Program-made: the position numbers and the translations under genes
NCBI GenBank assembly: GCA_003278305.1
Contig: QCFU01000004.1
Coordinates: 1 to 64,000 of the forward strand
From: Prochlorococcus sp. AG-363-M21
Lineage (GTDB): Bacteria > Cyanobacteriota > Cyanobacteriia > PCC-6307 > Cyanobiaceae
DNA: 64,000 bases
Direction of reading: 5' to 3'
Notes under the pieces: model-generated
The model's input: only the letters and a program-made list of their open reading frames with translations
The model's database searches: none
Told to the model about the DNA's origin: nothing
Shown here: in pieces, positions 44,134-53,530 of the stretch
How positions within the stretch are numbered: position 1 is the stretch's first letter
How the letters are laid out: each line of letters begins with the position of its first letter

Positions 44134-44265
44134 TAGTTATTAAGATGATAAAGAATCTAGAAACCCATTAACGCTATAGAATCATCTAGATATTAAGCAA
44201 TTATAACATAATGAACCTTCTACATCTTATAATAACTGAATTCAATACAAGAGATTGGATCATTT

Positions 44266-44412
44266 ATGAAATTACTAAAATCGGGTTATGAAAAAATATG
44301 GGTACCTGTTTTAGGCAGAATACTTATGTACTTTTCTTCTTTGATAGAGGGTAAAAAAATTTCGGAAAAGCCTTCCTATAAATTTGATGAAGATAAATTT
44401 GATTTCAAATAA
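44266..44412 (+). CDS. micro-protein, 48 aa
   Basis: A plus-strand frame from ATG 44266. The product starts MKLLKSGYEKIWVPVLGRIL, has an amphipathic or membrane-edge helix, and a charged C-terminus (SYKFDEDKFDFK). It ends 2 bases before the convergent stop of the next minus-strand gene. The tight fit between neighbours favours a real gene. Unknown function. Confidence 0.5.
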   Translation: MKLLKSGYEKIWVPVLGRILMYFSSLIEGKKISEKPSYKFDEDKFDFK

Positions 44413-44414
44413 CT

Positions 44415-44783
44415 TTAATTTAGTGTCATTGATTCCATAGATCCACCATTACAGTAATTAACTGCTAGTTGCTTTCTATATGGTTTTATCTCTTCAGATT
44501 GAAGTAATTTCATAGTGGCATTTATACACTTATTTTTATTCCTAGATTCCTGTATTATTGGAAAGAAATAAATCAGAAACACAAATACAATAAGAAGAGA
44601 TTTGTACTGGCTCTTTTTTTTCACTATATGATTAGATGTTTTCTTTTGAAAGCCTAAGAGTTTAACAAGTAATTTTTCAGGAAGACCTATTTGAACAAAA
44701 AGTAGTTCAATCCACCATGGTAATTTCTTCTGGCCTTTTTTATTGTTGAAATTAGGTCTTATTTTTTTTGAAGGTTCTTCCAT
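44415..44783 (-). CDS. single-span membrane protein, unknown
   Basis: A 122-residue protein with a basic N-terminal half (EEPSKKIRPNFNNKKGQKKL, then LPWWIELLFVQIGLPEKLL), a membrane helix at about residues 63-79 (SLLIVFVFLIYFFPII) and a C-terminal domain with two cysteines (NKCINA; NYCNGGS). Family not recognised. Convergent with the 48-aa micro-protein gene. Confidence 0.6.
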   Translation of the reverse strand: MEEPSKKIRPNFNNKKGQKKLPWWIELLFVQIGLPEKLLVKLLGFQKKTSNHIVKKKSQYKSLLIVFVFLIYFFPIIQESRNKNKCINATMKLLQSEEIKPYRKQLAVNYCNGGSMESMTLN

Positions 44784-44985
44784 TTTGATCTTTGTTCCTA
44801 GATGTTGAATGTTGGCTTTAGAGTATATAACTTAAATTATATACCAAATATATCTTTATATTGTCTCCTTGCCTGCTTTATATAGTCTTATTACCCTTTT
44901 CAAAGCTGATATATGTTGACTTTTAATTCCAAATCTTTGATATGTAATCATTTTACTGTATTGTTTAAACAATTAAAAGCCTTCG

Positions 44986-45255
44986 ATGGTAAAAAGAAGA
45001 AGAAAGCTTTCTCCGGAATACGAGAAGCTAATTACAAGATCATTGAAGGAAGTTGAATTGATTACGGCTAAAATCAATGATATATATGATGATGATATAC
45101 GTGAAGAATATACTATTGCTTTTAGAGCTGTAAAGCTTCAGTTGGTTTCTCTAAGCCAAACCTATAAGGAAATTGGTTTTAACGACGATTCAATCCCTCT
45201 TATCCAGAAGTACCAAGAAAGTTTAAATAGTTTTATTAATGAATATGAAATTTAG
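44986..45255 (+). CDS. small helical hypothetical protein
   Basis: An 89-residue soluble protein, basic at the N-terminus (VKRRRKLSPEYEKLITRSLK) and acidic in the middle (INDIYDDDIREEYTIAF). No signal. Upstream, TTGACT near 44918 with a GATATG-like -10 could be its promoter. Its last 17 bases overlap the start of the next gene, so translation is likely coupled. Confidence 0.55.
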   Translation: MVKRRRKLSPEYEKLITRSLKEVELITAKINDIYDDDIREEYTIAFRAVKLQLVSLSQTYKEIGFNDDSIPLIQKYQESLNSFINEYEI

Positions 45256-45604
45256 AGATCTTTTATTCAAAAAAAGATACTTTATATCTTCTTTATTCAC
45301 TTTACACTGCATCTTTACACCATTATCTTATTCTGAAATTAAAATTATTCTTGATACAGATTCACAAAGTAAGCAAGACCAAAGAAGTGAATATGGACCA
45401 TTATATTTATATTTTGAATATTTAATTAAAAAAGGAGACAAATATATATTACCTGCGAGAAATTCTCAGGGTCAAAATATTTATTTAGCTTTAAGCTGTT
45501 CAAAGCAAAAGATTAATGTGTCCACCGATAGCATGACTTGGAAATCGTGGCTTTCTCCCAGCAAACCTTTTGAATATAGGTTGATTAATGAAATATGTAA
45601 TTAA
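45239..45604 (+). CDS. small exported hypothetical protein
   Basis: A 121-residue product (start 45239, or the second Met at 45245). A signal-like N-terminus (about 1-32: basic, then FISSLFTLHCIFTPLSYS) precedes a beta-rich, tyrosine-rich domain (YGPLYLYFEYLIKKGDKYIL). A Cys pair near residues 83 and the C-terminus (ALSCSKQ; NEICN) may bond. Overlaps the preceding gene by 17 bases. Unknown family. Confidence 0.6.
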   Translation: MNMKFRDLLFKKRYFISSLFTLHCIFTPLSYSEIKIILDTDSQSKQDQRSEYGPLYLYFEYLIKKGDKYILPARNSQGQNIYLALSCSKQKINVSTDSMTWKSWLSPSKPFEYRLINEICN

Positions 45605-45636
45605 TACTTTTAATCAGTCGGTATTTTTATATAATA

Positions 45637-45846
45637 TTAGTACTTCCATGGTATAACCTTGATTTCTATAGCTTTACCCATTCCTTGATTTTGATTGGTG
45701 TCTTGAACTCCTTGAAATTCAATCATGCACTGGCTATAATTTTTTGTCTTTTTGCAGAACTTTTCGATTTCTAATTTGTCAATAGAATAGGTATTTGCAA
45801 TAGGTACACAGAATATTAAACCAAGGCAGATAAGGCTATTTTTCAT
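45637..45846 (-). CDS. small secreted hypothetical protein
   Basis: A 69-residue product with a signal peptide (MKNSLICLGLIFCVPIANTY) and a mature part with two cysteines (EKFCKKTKNYSQCMIEF) spaced to form a disulfide loop. Similar in build to the small secreted protein at 38021-38260. Function unknown. Convergent with the preceding exported-protein gene. Confidence 0.6.
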   Translation of the reverse strand: MKNSLICLGLIFCVPIANTYSIDKLEIEKFCKKTKNYSQCMIEFQGVQDTNQNQGMGKAIEIKVIPWKY

Positions 45847-45952
45847 GCTTTTATTATGCCAAATTATTTAAGAGCTGCAAAAAATTTTGATTTATTTAAT
45901 GATTCCAATCTTTAGGCTTATTAAAATATAAATTGATAAATCGGTAATCTTC

Positions 45953-46090
45953 ATGAAAGATAGTATCAATCTTATAGACCAAGCAATGGATGATATAAAG
46001 GAAGATATGATTAGAGACATAATTAATACTTCACCATATAGCGATGAGCAGAAGTTCAATCATTCAGAAATTCTGAAGACTCAAGAATAA
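45953..46090 (+). CDS. micro-protein, 45 aa
   Basis: ATG at 45953 to TAA at 46090, a soluble, acidic, probably helical 45-residue product (SINLIDQAMDDIKEDMIRDI, and FNHSEILKTQE at the end). It ends 3 bases before the convergent DUF2103 stop, the sort of packing expected of a genuine gene. Function unknown. Confidence 0.5.
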   Translation: MKDSINLIDQAMDDIKEDMIRDIINTSPYSDEQKFNHSEILKTQE

Positions 46091-46093
46091 TAA

Positions 46094-46375
46094 TTATCTC
46101 TTTTCTAAGACTGAATTAAGATGTTGTTCTAAAGTTGTTTTTGATAATTTAGTAATAATATACACCTCTTGAGCCATCCTTCCTTTGCGGGCAATTAGTT
46201 TGAACCCTCCTTGTGTCTCTTTTGTGATCCTTAAAATTAATTTTTCAGAATTACTTTTAACTCTTTTTATTATTCCTGGAGTGATGCTTTTTATAGATTC
46301 ATTACGTGAAATTATTGTTAGACGGTCTATTAAGCCCTCTATGTGAGTGCTGTGATTCTTTATGATTCTTCCCAT
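46094..46375 (-). CDS. DUF2103 family protein
   Basis: A 93-residue protein, MGRIIKNHSTHIEGLIDRL at its start, SITPGIIKRVKSNSEKLILR in the middle, and FKLIARKGRMAQEVYIIT near the end. This matches DUF2103, a cyanobacterial/archaeal family annotated as predicted metal binding. The His in the HSTH segment fits that label; no biochemistry is inferred from sequence. Divergent from petN. Confidence 0.78.
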   Translation of the reverse strand: MGRIIKNHSTHIEGLIDRLTIISRNESIKSITPGIIKRVKSNSEKLILRITKETQGGFKLIARKGRMAQEVYIITKLSKTTLEQHLNSVLEKR

Positions 46376-46456
46376 ATCTTTTACTACTACCCCCTATTTC
46401 TGCTTTAGTGTATTGAACTTTGCTAAGCTATAATAACAATAATATTTGAGATCAGG

Positions 46457-46558
46457 ATGCTATTTACTTTTGCGTGGGCTTCTTTGGCTGCCATCTTTAC
46501 TTTCTCCATTGCCATGGTTGTCTGGGGAAGGAATGGAGATGGAACAATTGATTTCTAG
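46457..46558 (+). CDS. petN: cytochrome b6-f complex subunit PetN
   Basis: A 33-residue protein, too short for a usual ORF cut-off: [20 protein letters not shown], then [13 protein letters not shown]. This is the well-known PetN, a single-helix subunit (VIII) needed for assembly of the cytochrome b6-f complex in the thylakoid membrane. An AGG sits near the start. The next ORF begins inside its 3' end in another frame. Confidence 0.95.
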   Translation: MLFTFAWASLAAIFTFSIAMVVWGRNGDGTIDF

Positions 46559-46700
46559 CCTTGTTGAAGGGTTCAAAAATTTGACGCCTGCCAATTATTT
46601 AGCTATAGCAGTACTTTCATTATTAGTTTTTATTACCCTCTCTGTGTTGTATATATCTATTGTTGATTATAAGGATAAAAGGAGAATGATGAATAAGTAG
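46533..46700 (+). CDS. small single-span membrane protein overlapping petN
   Basis: Starts at ATG 46533 (or 46539) within the last codons of petN, giving 55 residues: a polar N-part ([20 protein letters not shown]), one membrane helix (about 21-43, [18 protein letters not shown]) and a basic tail ([11 protein letters not shown]). The GGGAAGG sequence just upstream could be its ribosome-binding site. A longer frame from 46446 runs through petN out of frame and is not favoured. The 26-base overlap implies coupled translation with petN. Confidence 0.65.
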   Translation: MEMEQLISSLVEGFKNLTPANYLAIAVLSLLVFITLSVLYISIVDYKDKRRMMNK

Positions 46701-46706
46701 ATATAT

Positions 46707-47375
46707 TTAAGAGACTTTTTTCTCTTCTCTTGATTTTCTTCTTTTTGCTTCCTCTGCGATATTTATTTTGATTAGCTCTTCCATCTTCTTAACTTTATCT
46801 ATATTGCTAGTATATAAATTTATGTCTTTATAGAGTCTATCTTGATTGATATCTAGTGATTTTGTGATGGCCTTGATGAAATTATCTTTATCTTTATCTT
46901 TGTTTTTGGTTGGTTCAAAACCTAAAAATACGATTAAAAGGAATAAACCTATCCCTGATAACCGGGAGTAGTAATTATCCTTTTGGAATCCTATTTCCTT
47001 TACAAAGAAATTTAATATTTCTTTTTCTTCAGTATGTTCTAATTCATTTAGATGTTTTACAAGAAGATCCTTTTGGTCAATAATTTTATTATATTTTTCA
47101 TTGATTATAGCTGGATCAAAGTTAGTTGAATTGCAAATTGCTGAAAATAATTTATTTGTATGAGCTTCTGGTTTGTAACCCTTAGTGAGATCTCTATAGG
47201 CTTTAACTAATCCAAATGCAAATAATGAGTCAATTTTAAAATCTTTCTGATTATGTAATAAGTTTAACTCAACTATAAATTCATCCACTATTCGTCTATA
47301 GAGTGCTGGTATTACATAATCAAACTCCTTGTGGAATTTTGCTTTGCTATCTGAGACTGTTTGCCTAATACTCAA
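46707..47375 (-). CDS. psb29: photosystem II biogenesis protein Psb29/Thf1
   Basis: A 222-residue soluble, helical protein starting at TTG (TVSDSKAKFHKEFDYVIPAL then YRRIVDEFIVELNLLHNQ), with SLFAFGLVKAYRDLTKGYKP and a C-terminal charged coil (KKMEELIKINIAEEAKRRKS). This is Psb29/Thf1, which supports photosystem II stability and is reported to affect the FtsH thylakoid protease complex. No in-frame ATG exists upstream (a TAA intervenes). Divergent from clpP, with ftsH further on. Confidence 0.9.
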   Translation of the reverse strand: MSIRQTVSDSKAKFHKEFDYVIPALYRRIVDEFIVELNLLHNQKDFKIDSLFAFGLVKAYRDLTKGYKPEAHTNKLFSAICNSTNFDPAIINEKYNKIIDQKDLLVKHLNELEHTEEKEILNFFVKEIGFQKDNYYSRLSGIGLFLLIVFLGFEPTKNKDKDKDNFIKAITKSLDINQDRLYKDINLYTSNIDKVKKMEELIKINIAEEAKRRKSREEKKVS

Positions 47376-47452
47376 TTTCTTAATTTAATTCTTACACAAC
47401 CTTATCTTTTGTTCTAGTACAATTAAAATCGTGGAAACCGATCAATTTAAGA

Positions 47453-48043
47453 ATGATTCCGATAGTTATTGAAGAAACTGGTCGAGGCGAAAGAGCCTTT
47501 GACATATATTCCAGGTTATTAAGAGAACGAATTATTTTCTTAGGCGAACCAGTAACCAATGACTCGGCCAATCGAATAGTGGCGCAACTTCTTTTCTTAG
47601 AGGCAGAGGATCCAGAAAAGGATATATTTCTCTACATCAATTCTCCTGGAGGGTCTGTTTATGATGGGCTTGGAATTTTTGACACTATTCAGCATGTAAA
47701 GCCAGACGTTCACACAGTTTGTGTTGGCTTGGCCGCTAGCATGGGTGCCTTTTTACTTTGTGCAGGTGCTAAAGGCAAAAGAAGCAGCCTTAAGCACTCT
47801 CGAATAATGATTCACCAACCTTTAGGAGGCGCAAGAGGTCAGGCTAGTGACATTAGGATCCAGGCAGATGAAATTCTTTATTTGAAGAAAAGATTAAACA
47901 CTGAGCTTTCTGAAAGATCAGGACAACCTTTGGAGAGAATTTCTAACGATACTGATAGGGATTTTTATATGTCACCTGAAGAAGCTTTGGAATATGGGAT
48001 TATCGATAATGTATTAAATAAGAGGCCAGTAAATATTGTTTAG
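47453..48043 (+). CDS. clpP: ATP-dependent Clp protease proteolytic subunit
   Basis: A 196-residue serine protease subunit that forms the ClpP chamber. It has [19 protein letters not shown], the nucleophile in GLAASMGAF (Ser96), [17 protein letters not shown] (His121) and [18 protein letters not shown] (Asp170): the complete Ser-His-Asp triad. Cyanobacteria have several ClpP paralogues; this one has a full triad and so is not a ClpR. Divergent from psb29. Confidence 0.95.
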   Translation: MIPIVIEETGRGERAFDIYSRLLRERIIFLGEPVTNDSANRIVAQLLFLEAEDPEKDIFLYINSPGGSVYDGLGIFDTIQHVKPDVHTVCVGLAASMGAFLLCAGAKGKRSSLKHSRIMIHQPLGGARGQASDIRIQADEILYLKKRLNTELSERSGQPLERISNDTDRDFYMSPEEALEYGIIDNVLNKRPVNIV

Positions 48044-48065
48044 AATATTTTACTTATAAAATTTA

Positions 48066-49976
48066 CTAATTTAGTATATTTTCAGTTCTTTCTTTCTTTG
48101 GCAAGTTTGTATATTGAGATAATATTTTAACAAACTCTTCTCCATCCATTGTTTCTTTTTCAATAAGTACATCAACTAATCTATCTATTGCTTCGCGATT
48201 ACTCTTTATGATATTTAGTGTCTCTTCATAACTTTGTTTAACTATATTTCTTACTTGTTCATCTACTTGTTTTGATATGGAATCAGATATGTCATTCCTT
48301 GTCATTAAATCTCTTCCAATAAATACTTCTTGTGAGTTATTTTCTAATGAAATCAAACCTAAATCACTCATTCCAAATTGAGTTACCATTTGCCTTGCCA
48401 TTGAGGCAACCTGTTGAATATCGCTTCCCGCTCCAGTTGTGACTTCTCCATCACCAAAAATAATATCTTCTGCTGCTCTCCCTCCTAATGCACCCATTAT
48501 TCTGGCCTTTAATTGTGCCTTGCTGACTAACATTTGATCTTCATCAGGCGAAAACCAAGTCAAGCCTTTTGCTTGTCCTCTTGGTATAAGAGTTACTTTT
48601 TGAACAGGATCATGATCTTTAACAATTGCACCAACAATGGCATGACCTACCTCATGGTAAGCAATAAGTCTTTTGCTTCTTCCATCAGTTAAGGGTTGAC
48701 CTTCCATTCCTGCAATAATCCTATCGACAGCATCATCAATTTCAGGATTACCAATAAAATTTTTCCGTCTTCTCGCGGTAAGTATTGCAGCTTCATTTAA
48801 TAAATTAGCCAAATCAGCTCCTGTGAAACCAGGAGTTCTTCTGGCTATATTTTCAAGTGAAAGATCTTCTTCTAATTTTTTGTTTTTTGAATGAACTTTT
48901 AATATTGAAAGCCTGCCACTTATATCAGGAGTATCTACCGAAACTTGTCTATCAAATCTTCCTGGTCTCATTAGAGCTGAATCTAAAACGTCAGGTCTAT
49001 TTGTTGCAGCAATAATTATGATTCCACTATTCCCTTCAAATCCATCCATCTCAGTAAGAAGTTGATTTAAGGTTTGTTCTCTTTCATCATTTCCTCCACC
49101 TATACCCGCGCCTCTTTGTCTGCCTACAGCATCAATTTCATCTATAAAAATTAAACAAGGGCTGTTCTCTTTGGCCCGTTTAAACAAATCTCTAACTCTA
49201 CTAGCTCCAACACCAACAAACATTTCTACAAACTCTGAACCTGAAAGTGAAAAGAAAGGAACTCCTGCTTCCCCAGCAATTGCTTTTGCTAAAAGAGTTT
49301 TACCTGTTCCTGGAGGACCAACTAATAAAACACCTTTAGGAATTTTTGCTCCAACAGAAGTAAACTTTTCAGGCTGTTTCAAGAAAGTTACGACTTCTTC
49401 TAAGTCTTGCTTGGCCTCGTTAACACCTGCTACATCATCAAATTTCACTCCAGTTTCTGCTTCCATAGCAAATCTTGCCTTGGTTTTTCCAAACTGCATG
49501 GCTTGGCCAGGTCCACCAGGCATTGAATTAGATCTTCTGGCTAGTAAAATTAAACCTCCTATCAAAAGTAATGGGAAAAAAAGATTTCCTAGTATCCCTA
49601 ATGCCGGTGGGGCTTTTCTCGTTGAATGAATATCAAAGCTTATCCCTTCTTCTTTAAGTCTATTGATTAGTTCTGGCGCAAGTCCTGGAAGATCCACTCT
49701 TATTCTTTGAACTCTATTGTCTATATCAGGATCAATGGCTTCAACTACAGCATTGCTTCCTCCATCGTAAAAATCAACTGCTGTAACCCTTCCTGAATTT
49801 ATATAATCAATAAATCTTCCATAACTCATCCTGGATACAGCCGAATTCCTTTGAGTAATTGATGATGTTGTACTTAATCCTGATGGATTGCTATTCCCAA
49901 ATATCTGCCAACTAATAAGGACTACCATTCCAATAGGAAGTAACCATAGCGCTATAAGTCTGAATCTCTGATTCAT
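48066..49976 (-). CDS. ftsH: thylakoid AAA+ zinc metalloprotease FtsH
   Basis: A 636-residue membrane protease. Two N-terminal membrane spans (about 8-26 and 126-146) enclose a lumenal domain. The AAA+ domain follows: Walker A GPPGTGKT (about 220), Walker [13 protein letters not shown] region [19 protein letters not shown]. The protease domain has zinc motif HEVGH (about 443) and a C-terminal region. Thylakoid FtsH degrades damaged D1 protein of photosystem II; the specific paralogue cannot be fixed by eye. Convergent with clpP (22-base gap). Confidence 0.95.
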   Translation of the reverse strand: MNQRFRLIALWLLPIGMVVLISWQIFGNSNPSGLSTTSSITQRNSAVSRMSYGRFIDYINSGRVTAVDFYDGGSNAVVEAIDPDIDNRVQRIRVDLPGLAPELINRLKEEGISFDIHSTRKAPPALGILGNLFFPLLLIGGLILLARRSNSMPGGPGQAMQFGKTKARFAMEAETGVKFDDVAGVNEAKQDLEEVVTFLKQPEKFTSVGAKIPKGVLLVGPPGTGKTLLAKAIAGEAGVPFFSLSGSEFVEMFVGVGASRVRDLFKRAKENSPCLIFIDEIDAVGRQRGAGIGGGNDEREQTLNQLLTEMDGFEGNSGIIIIAATNRPDVLDSALMRPGRFDRQVSVDTPDISGRLSILKVHSKNKKLEEDLSLENIARRTPGFTGADLANLLNEAAILTARRRKNFIGNPEIDDAVDRIIAGMEGQPLTDGRSKRLIAYHEVGHAIVGAIVKDHDPVQKVTLIPRGQAKGLTWFSPDEDQMLVSKAQLKARIMGALGGRAAEDIIFGDGEVTTGAGSDIQQVASMARQMVTQFGMSDLGLISLENNSQEVFIGRDLMTRNDISDSISKQVDEQVRNIVKQSYEETLNIIKSNREAIDRLVDVLIEKETMDGEEFVKILSQYTNLPKKERTENILN

Positions 49977-50090
49977 GAATCAATAATTTTTTTTTATTCT
50001 AAAAGGGTAATACAGCTAACTGTTGGATTTTTTGATTAATTGTTCTTCTTGAAGGATCTTTTGTGATTAGTTTTGCTTTGTTGTTAGGTT

Positions 50091-51320
50091 CTATAAACTT
50101 CTTAGGGCAACAATTGGATCAAGTCTGGCGGCTCTCCGGGCTGGCAAGACACCAAATACAAGCCCAATAGAACCTGAAAGGGAGACAGTTAATATAACAA
50201 CTTTATATTCTATTTCTGCTGGTAGTGGTGTGACTATAGAAACCGATTTTACTGATCCAAGCCCAATGATTATTCCAATAAAACCCCCTAATATTGAAAG
50301 TATTAATGACTCAATTAGAAATTGAATTAAGATATCAGATTTTCTCGCTCCTAAAGCTTTCCTTAAACCTATCTCTTCAGTTCTTTCGCTTACAGCAACT
50401 AGCATAATATTCATAATTCCAATACCACCAACTATCAATGAAATGCCACCAATAGCGGCTAACATTAATGTTAGTCCTCCTGTAATTGTAGAGACTATAT
50501 TTAGGGCATCTTTTTGAGATCTAACTGCAAAATCATCGTCTTTAATGATTTTATGTCGTTGTCTAATTAAATTAGTTATTTGAAATTTCGCAGCACTTAT
50601 TGATTTTTCGTCATTTGCTTCAATACTTATAAAGCTTAGACTAACTCCAAAATTAGGATCTTTTCCCGTAATTCGATTAACCATAGTTGTTATTGGTATG
50701 TAAACATTCTTGTCTTGATTGTTACCAAATACAGCTCCTTTTGGTTCCATTATTCCAACAACCTCGAATGATTGGTCTTTTATCCGAATTTTATTCCCTA
50801 TAGCATTATCTATTTTAAATAATTCATTATTAAGCTCAGATCCAATTATAGCAACATTTCGAGCAGACTTGATATCTTGTTTAGTAATGAACCTTCCACT
50901 TGCAATCTCAAAACTTCTTACAGGCAAGAACTCTGTTGTTACACCTAGTATTGATGAACTAAAACTCTTTGATTTGTATTGTATTACTTCGTTAGAAGAT
51001 ATTTGTGGGGCAACTCTTTTTATTGAGGGAACTTGCTCTTTTATAGCTATTGCATCATCTAAAACTAAGTTTTTAGGGAAGGCAACTCCTCGACGTCTAG
51101 TATCATTATTCCCTGGAACAACAAATAGTACATTTGCACCTAAATTGCTTAATTGTGCAGAGGCTAAATTTTGAGCCCCTTTACCAATGCCTACTAAAGT
51201 TATAACGGAAGCGTTTCCAATTATTATTCCCAGCATCGTTAATGAGCTTCTTAACTTATTAGCTTTTAATGTATTTATTGACATTAAAAGAGTCTCTTTT
51301 AGGGAAACTTTTCGGGACAT
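50091..51320 (-). CDS. ABC transporter permease, MacB/FtsX type
   Basis: A 409-residue protein with one N-terminal membrane helix (about 21-46, SLTMLGIIIGNASVITLVGIG), a large periplasmic MacB_PCD domain (about 50-260) and three C-terminal helices (about 280-405) with AVSERTEEIGLRKALGARKS between. It lies 14 bases downstream of pyk on the same strand. The partner ATPase is not adjacent. Efflux of peptides, lipids or other substrates is possible; the sequence does not say which. Confidence 0.85.
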   Translation of the reverse strand: MSRKVSLKETLLMSINTLKANKLRSSLTMLGIIIGNASVITLVGIGKGAQNLASAQLSNLGANVLFVVPGNNDTRRRGVAFPKNLVLDDAIAIKEQVPSIKRVAPQISSNEVIQYKSKSFSSSILGVTTEFLPVRSFEIASGRFITKQDIKSARNVAIIGSELNNELFKIDNAIGNKIRIKDQSFEVVGIMEPKGAVFGNNQDKNVYIPITTMVNRITGKDPNFGVSLSFISIEANDEKSISAAKFQITNLIRQRHKIIKDDDFAVRSQKDALNIVSTITGGLTLMLAAIGGISLIVGGIGIMNIMLVAVSERTEEIGLRKALGARKSDILIQFLIESLILSILGGFIGIIIGLGSVKSVSIVTPLPAEIEYKVVILTVSLSGSIGLVFGVLPARRAARLDPIVALRSL

Positions 51321-51334
51321 ATCTCGTATTTTAT

Positions 51335-53080
51335 CTAAATAATTTTATTGTTTTCTCCTTTATATATTGCCCCTTCTTTAGGTACTAATGTAACCACATC
51401 TCCATTTCTTATTATTTTTGATGCATCCTTAACCTCAGAAATTGTTGGTACATTAATAAGTTCAGGGTCTTTTATTTTACTCTCAGCAATTACACCTGCT
51501 GTATATTTTGAAAAACTATGATTAGTGTTAATTCCTTCTGCAAGAACTAATATTTCCTCATGCTTTAATTCTGAAAAATCCATTTCACTTTTTATTACTC
51601 TTACTTTCCCGCTCACTGATTCTTCTCCAGTTGAATTTCCTCGAGCAATTAATTTACTTACAATACCAACTTTTATTAAATCTGTTGAGCCACTGATGCC
51701 AGTCAATGTTCCAGCAGTTTGTACAACAAGATCACCTGGGATTAGCAGTCCCATTTCCTGAGCTATTTCCATTGCCAAACTAAATGTTTTAGTTGTGCTT
51801 TCTTGCGTGGGAATTAATAAGGGAGTAACACCCCAAACTAGCTGTAGTTTTCTAGCAACAGATATTTCACTCGTAATTGCAAGGATGGGTGTTGCTGGTC
51901 TGAATTTGCTTACATTGTGTGCTGTGCTTCCACTTTTAGTTAATGGAAGAATTGCAGAAGCGTCTAATTGTCTTGCTATTGTGCTGACTGCAGCACTAAT
52001 TGCATTTGGAATCGTACTTGGTAGATGACTTTCAATAGCTCTCTGAGGGTAATCTCTCTCTATTCTTTTTGAAATTGTTGCCATCGTTTTGACTGCTTCA
52101 ACTGGATAATCACCAACAGCAGTTTCATTAGAAAGCATTACTGCATCTGTACCGTCAAGAATCGCATTTGCTACATCGCTTACTTCAGCTCTTGTCGGTC
52201 TTGGACTAGAAGCCATTGAATCAAGCATCTGAGTAGCTGTAATTATTGGAATACCTAAACTGTTGGCTTTTTTTATTAATTCTTTTTGAATTAATGGAAC
52301 TTCTTCGGCTGGTATTTCTACTCCTAAGTCGCCTCTTGCCACCATGACACCATCACATAAGCGAAGTATTGAATCCATTTGATCTATGGCTTCAAATTTC
52401 TCGATTTTGGCTACTACTGGTGTAGTAAAACCATGATTTCTAATAAGCTTTTTTATTTCTTGTATATCTTCTGGATTTCTTACGAAACTAAGCGCAATCC
52501 AATCAACAGATTGTGATAATCCAAAGGCTAAATCAACTTTGTCTTTTTCAGTTAAGGCATTTATTGATAGTTGGACATCAGGAAAGTTAACTCCTTTGTT
52601 ATTGGATAGCATTCCACCAACAACAACTTTGCAATGAAGCAGTTGATCTTTTTGATCTACTTTTTCCACTATCATTTCAACTCTTCCGTCATCTAGTAGG
52701 ACTCTTTTTCCATGAGAAACTTCATTTATTAACTTGTCGTAAGTAACATTTGCAATGGTTTTGTTACATTCTATTTTCCTTGAAGTAAGAATAAACTTGT
52801 CTCCAGCAGATACATTAATCGGGCCCTCTTTAAATGTCCCTAAACGTATCTTTGGACCCTGCAAATCTTGCAGGATACCTATGTTTACATTGAGTTTTGC
52901 AGAAACTTCTCTAATAGTTGATATACGCTTGGCATGCTCCCTATGATCTCCGTGAGAAAAGTTCAGTCTAAAAGTTGTTGCGCCAGCTTGGATAAGCTCT
53001 GCAATACGTTCAGGACTCTCTGTTGCAGGACCTATTGTCGCAACAATCTTGGTCCTTCTGTTAGGAGCTTTAAATGTCAT
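51335..53080 (-). CDS. pyk: pyruvate kinase
   Basis: A 581-residue glycolytic enzyme making pyruvate and ATP from PEP and ADP. Visible: TKIVATIGPATESP, LNFSHGDHREH, QDLQGPKIRLG, VAKIEKFEA, MVARGDLGVEIP, ATQMLDSMASSPRPTRAEVSD-type block and the C-terminal effector domain. The final 100 residues (from about 475) are an extra PEP-utilising-like domain (EILVLAEGINTNHSFSKYTA), so the protein is longer than the 470 aa core form. Upstream of the ABC permease gene by 14 bases. Confidence 0.96.
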   Translation of the reverse strand: MTFKAPNRRTKIVATIGPATESPERIAELIQAGATTFRLNFSHGDHREHAKRISTIREVSAKLNVNIGILQDLQGPKIRLGTFKEGPINVSAGDKFILTSRKIECNKTIANVTYDKLINEVSHGKRVLLDDGRVEMIVEKVDQKDQLLHCKVVVGGMLSNNKGVNFPDVQLSINALTEKDKVDLAFGLSQSVDWIALSFVRNPEDIQEIKKLIRNHGFTTPVVAKIEKFEAIDQMDSILRLCDGVMVARGDLGVEIPAEEVPLIQKELIKKANSLGIPIITATQMLDSMASSPRPTRAEVSDVANAILDGTDAVMLSNETAVGDYPVEAVKTMATISKRIERDYPQRAIESHLPSTIPNAISAAVSTIARQLDASAILPLTKSGSTAHNVSKFRPATPILAITSEISVARKLQLVWGVTPLLIPTQESTTKTFSLAMEIAQEMGLLIPGDLVVQTAGTLTGISGSTDLIKVGIVSKLIARGNSTGEESVSGKVRVIKSEMDFSELKHEEILVLAEGINTNHSFSKYTAGVIAESKIKDPELINVPTISEVKDASKIIRNGDVVTLVPKEGAIYKGENNKII

Positions 53081-53159
53081 GAGATGGACCTTTGAATCTC
53101 AGGGAGAAACCAGTTTTTGTTCATTTGCAATGCTTTTTTAGCATTACTAATTACTTATC

Positions 53160-53489
53160 ATGGACCTTAATCAGTATCAACACAAATCTAGAGGAACTGC
53201 TCTTTACCCAAATTTAGGTAAAAACCCAATTTATCCAACCCTAGGTTTGGTAGGTGAAGCTGGAGAAGTCGCAGACAAAGTAAAGAAGGTCTTAAGGGAT
53301 AAAGAGGGGATTTTTGATGATGATGTCAGGAATTCAATAAAGTTAGAACTTGGAGATGTCCTTTGGTATGTTGCGCAACTTTCCACAGAGCTAGGGTTTG
53401 ACTTGGAAGATGTGGCAATAAATAATTTAGAAAAGTTAGCTAGTCGAGCAAGAAGAAACAAGATATCAGGTAGTGGAGATGAGAGATAA
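53160..53489 (+). CDS. MazG-like nucleotide pyrophosphohydrolase
   Basis: A 109-residue all-alpha NTP pyrophosphatase-like protein. GLVGEAGEVADKVKKVLRD and ELGDVLWYVAQLSTELGFDL supply the EExxE and ExxD-type acidic residues of MazG/dUTPase-like enzymes that bind magnesium. Probably a house-cleaning enzyme for non-canonical nucleotides. Divergent from pyk. Confidence 0.87.
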   Translation: MDLNQYQHKSRGTALYPNLGKNPIYPTLGLVGEAGEVADKVKKVLRDKEGIFDDDVRNSIKLELGDVLWYVAQLSTELGFDLEDVAINNLEKLASRARRNKISGSGDER

Positions 53490-53530
53490 GGGTTATTGCT
53501 TAAGTTTTAACTAGGGTATTATTTTATTTC

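Noticed and set aside
49171-49629. 152-codon plus-strand frame inside ftsH, and a similar 151-codon frame at 50719-51174 inside the ABC permease gene
   Set aside because: Both lie opposite well-supported genes and read as complements of conserved motifs.
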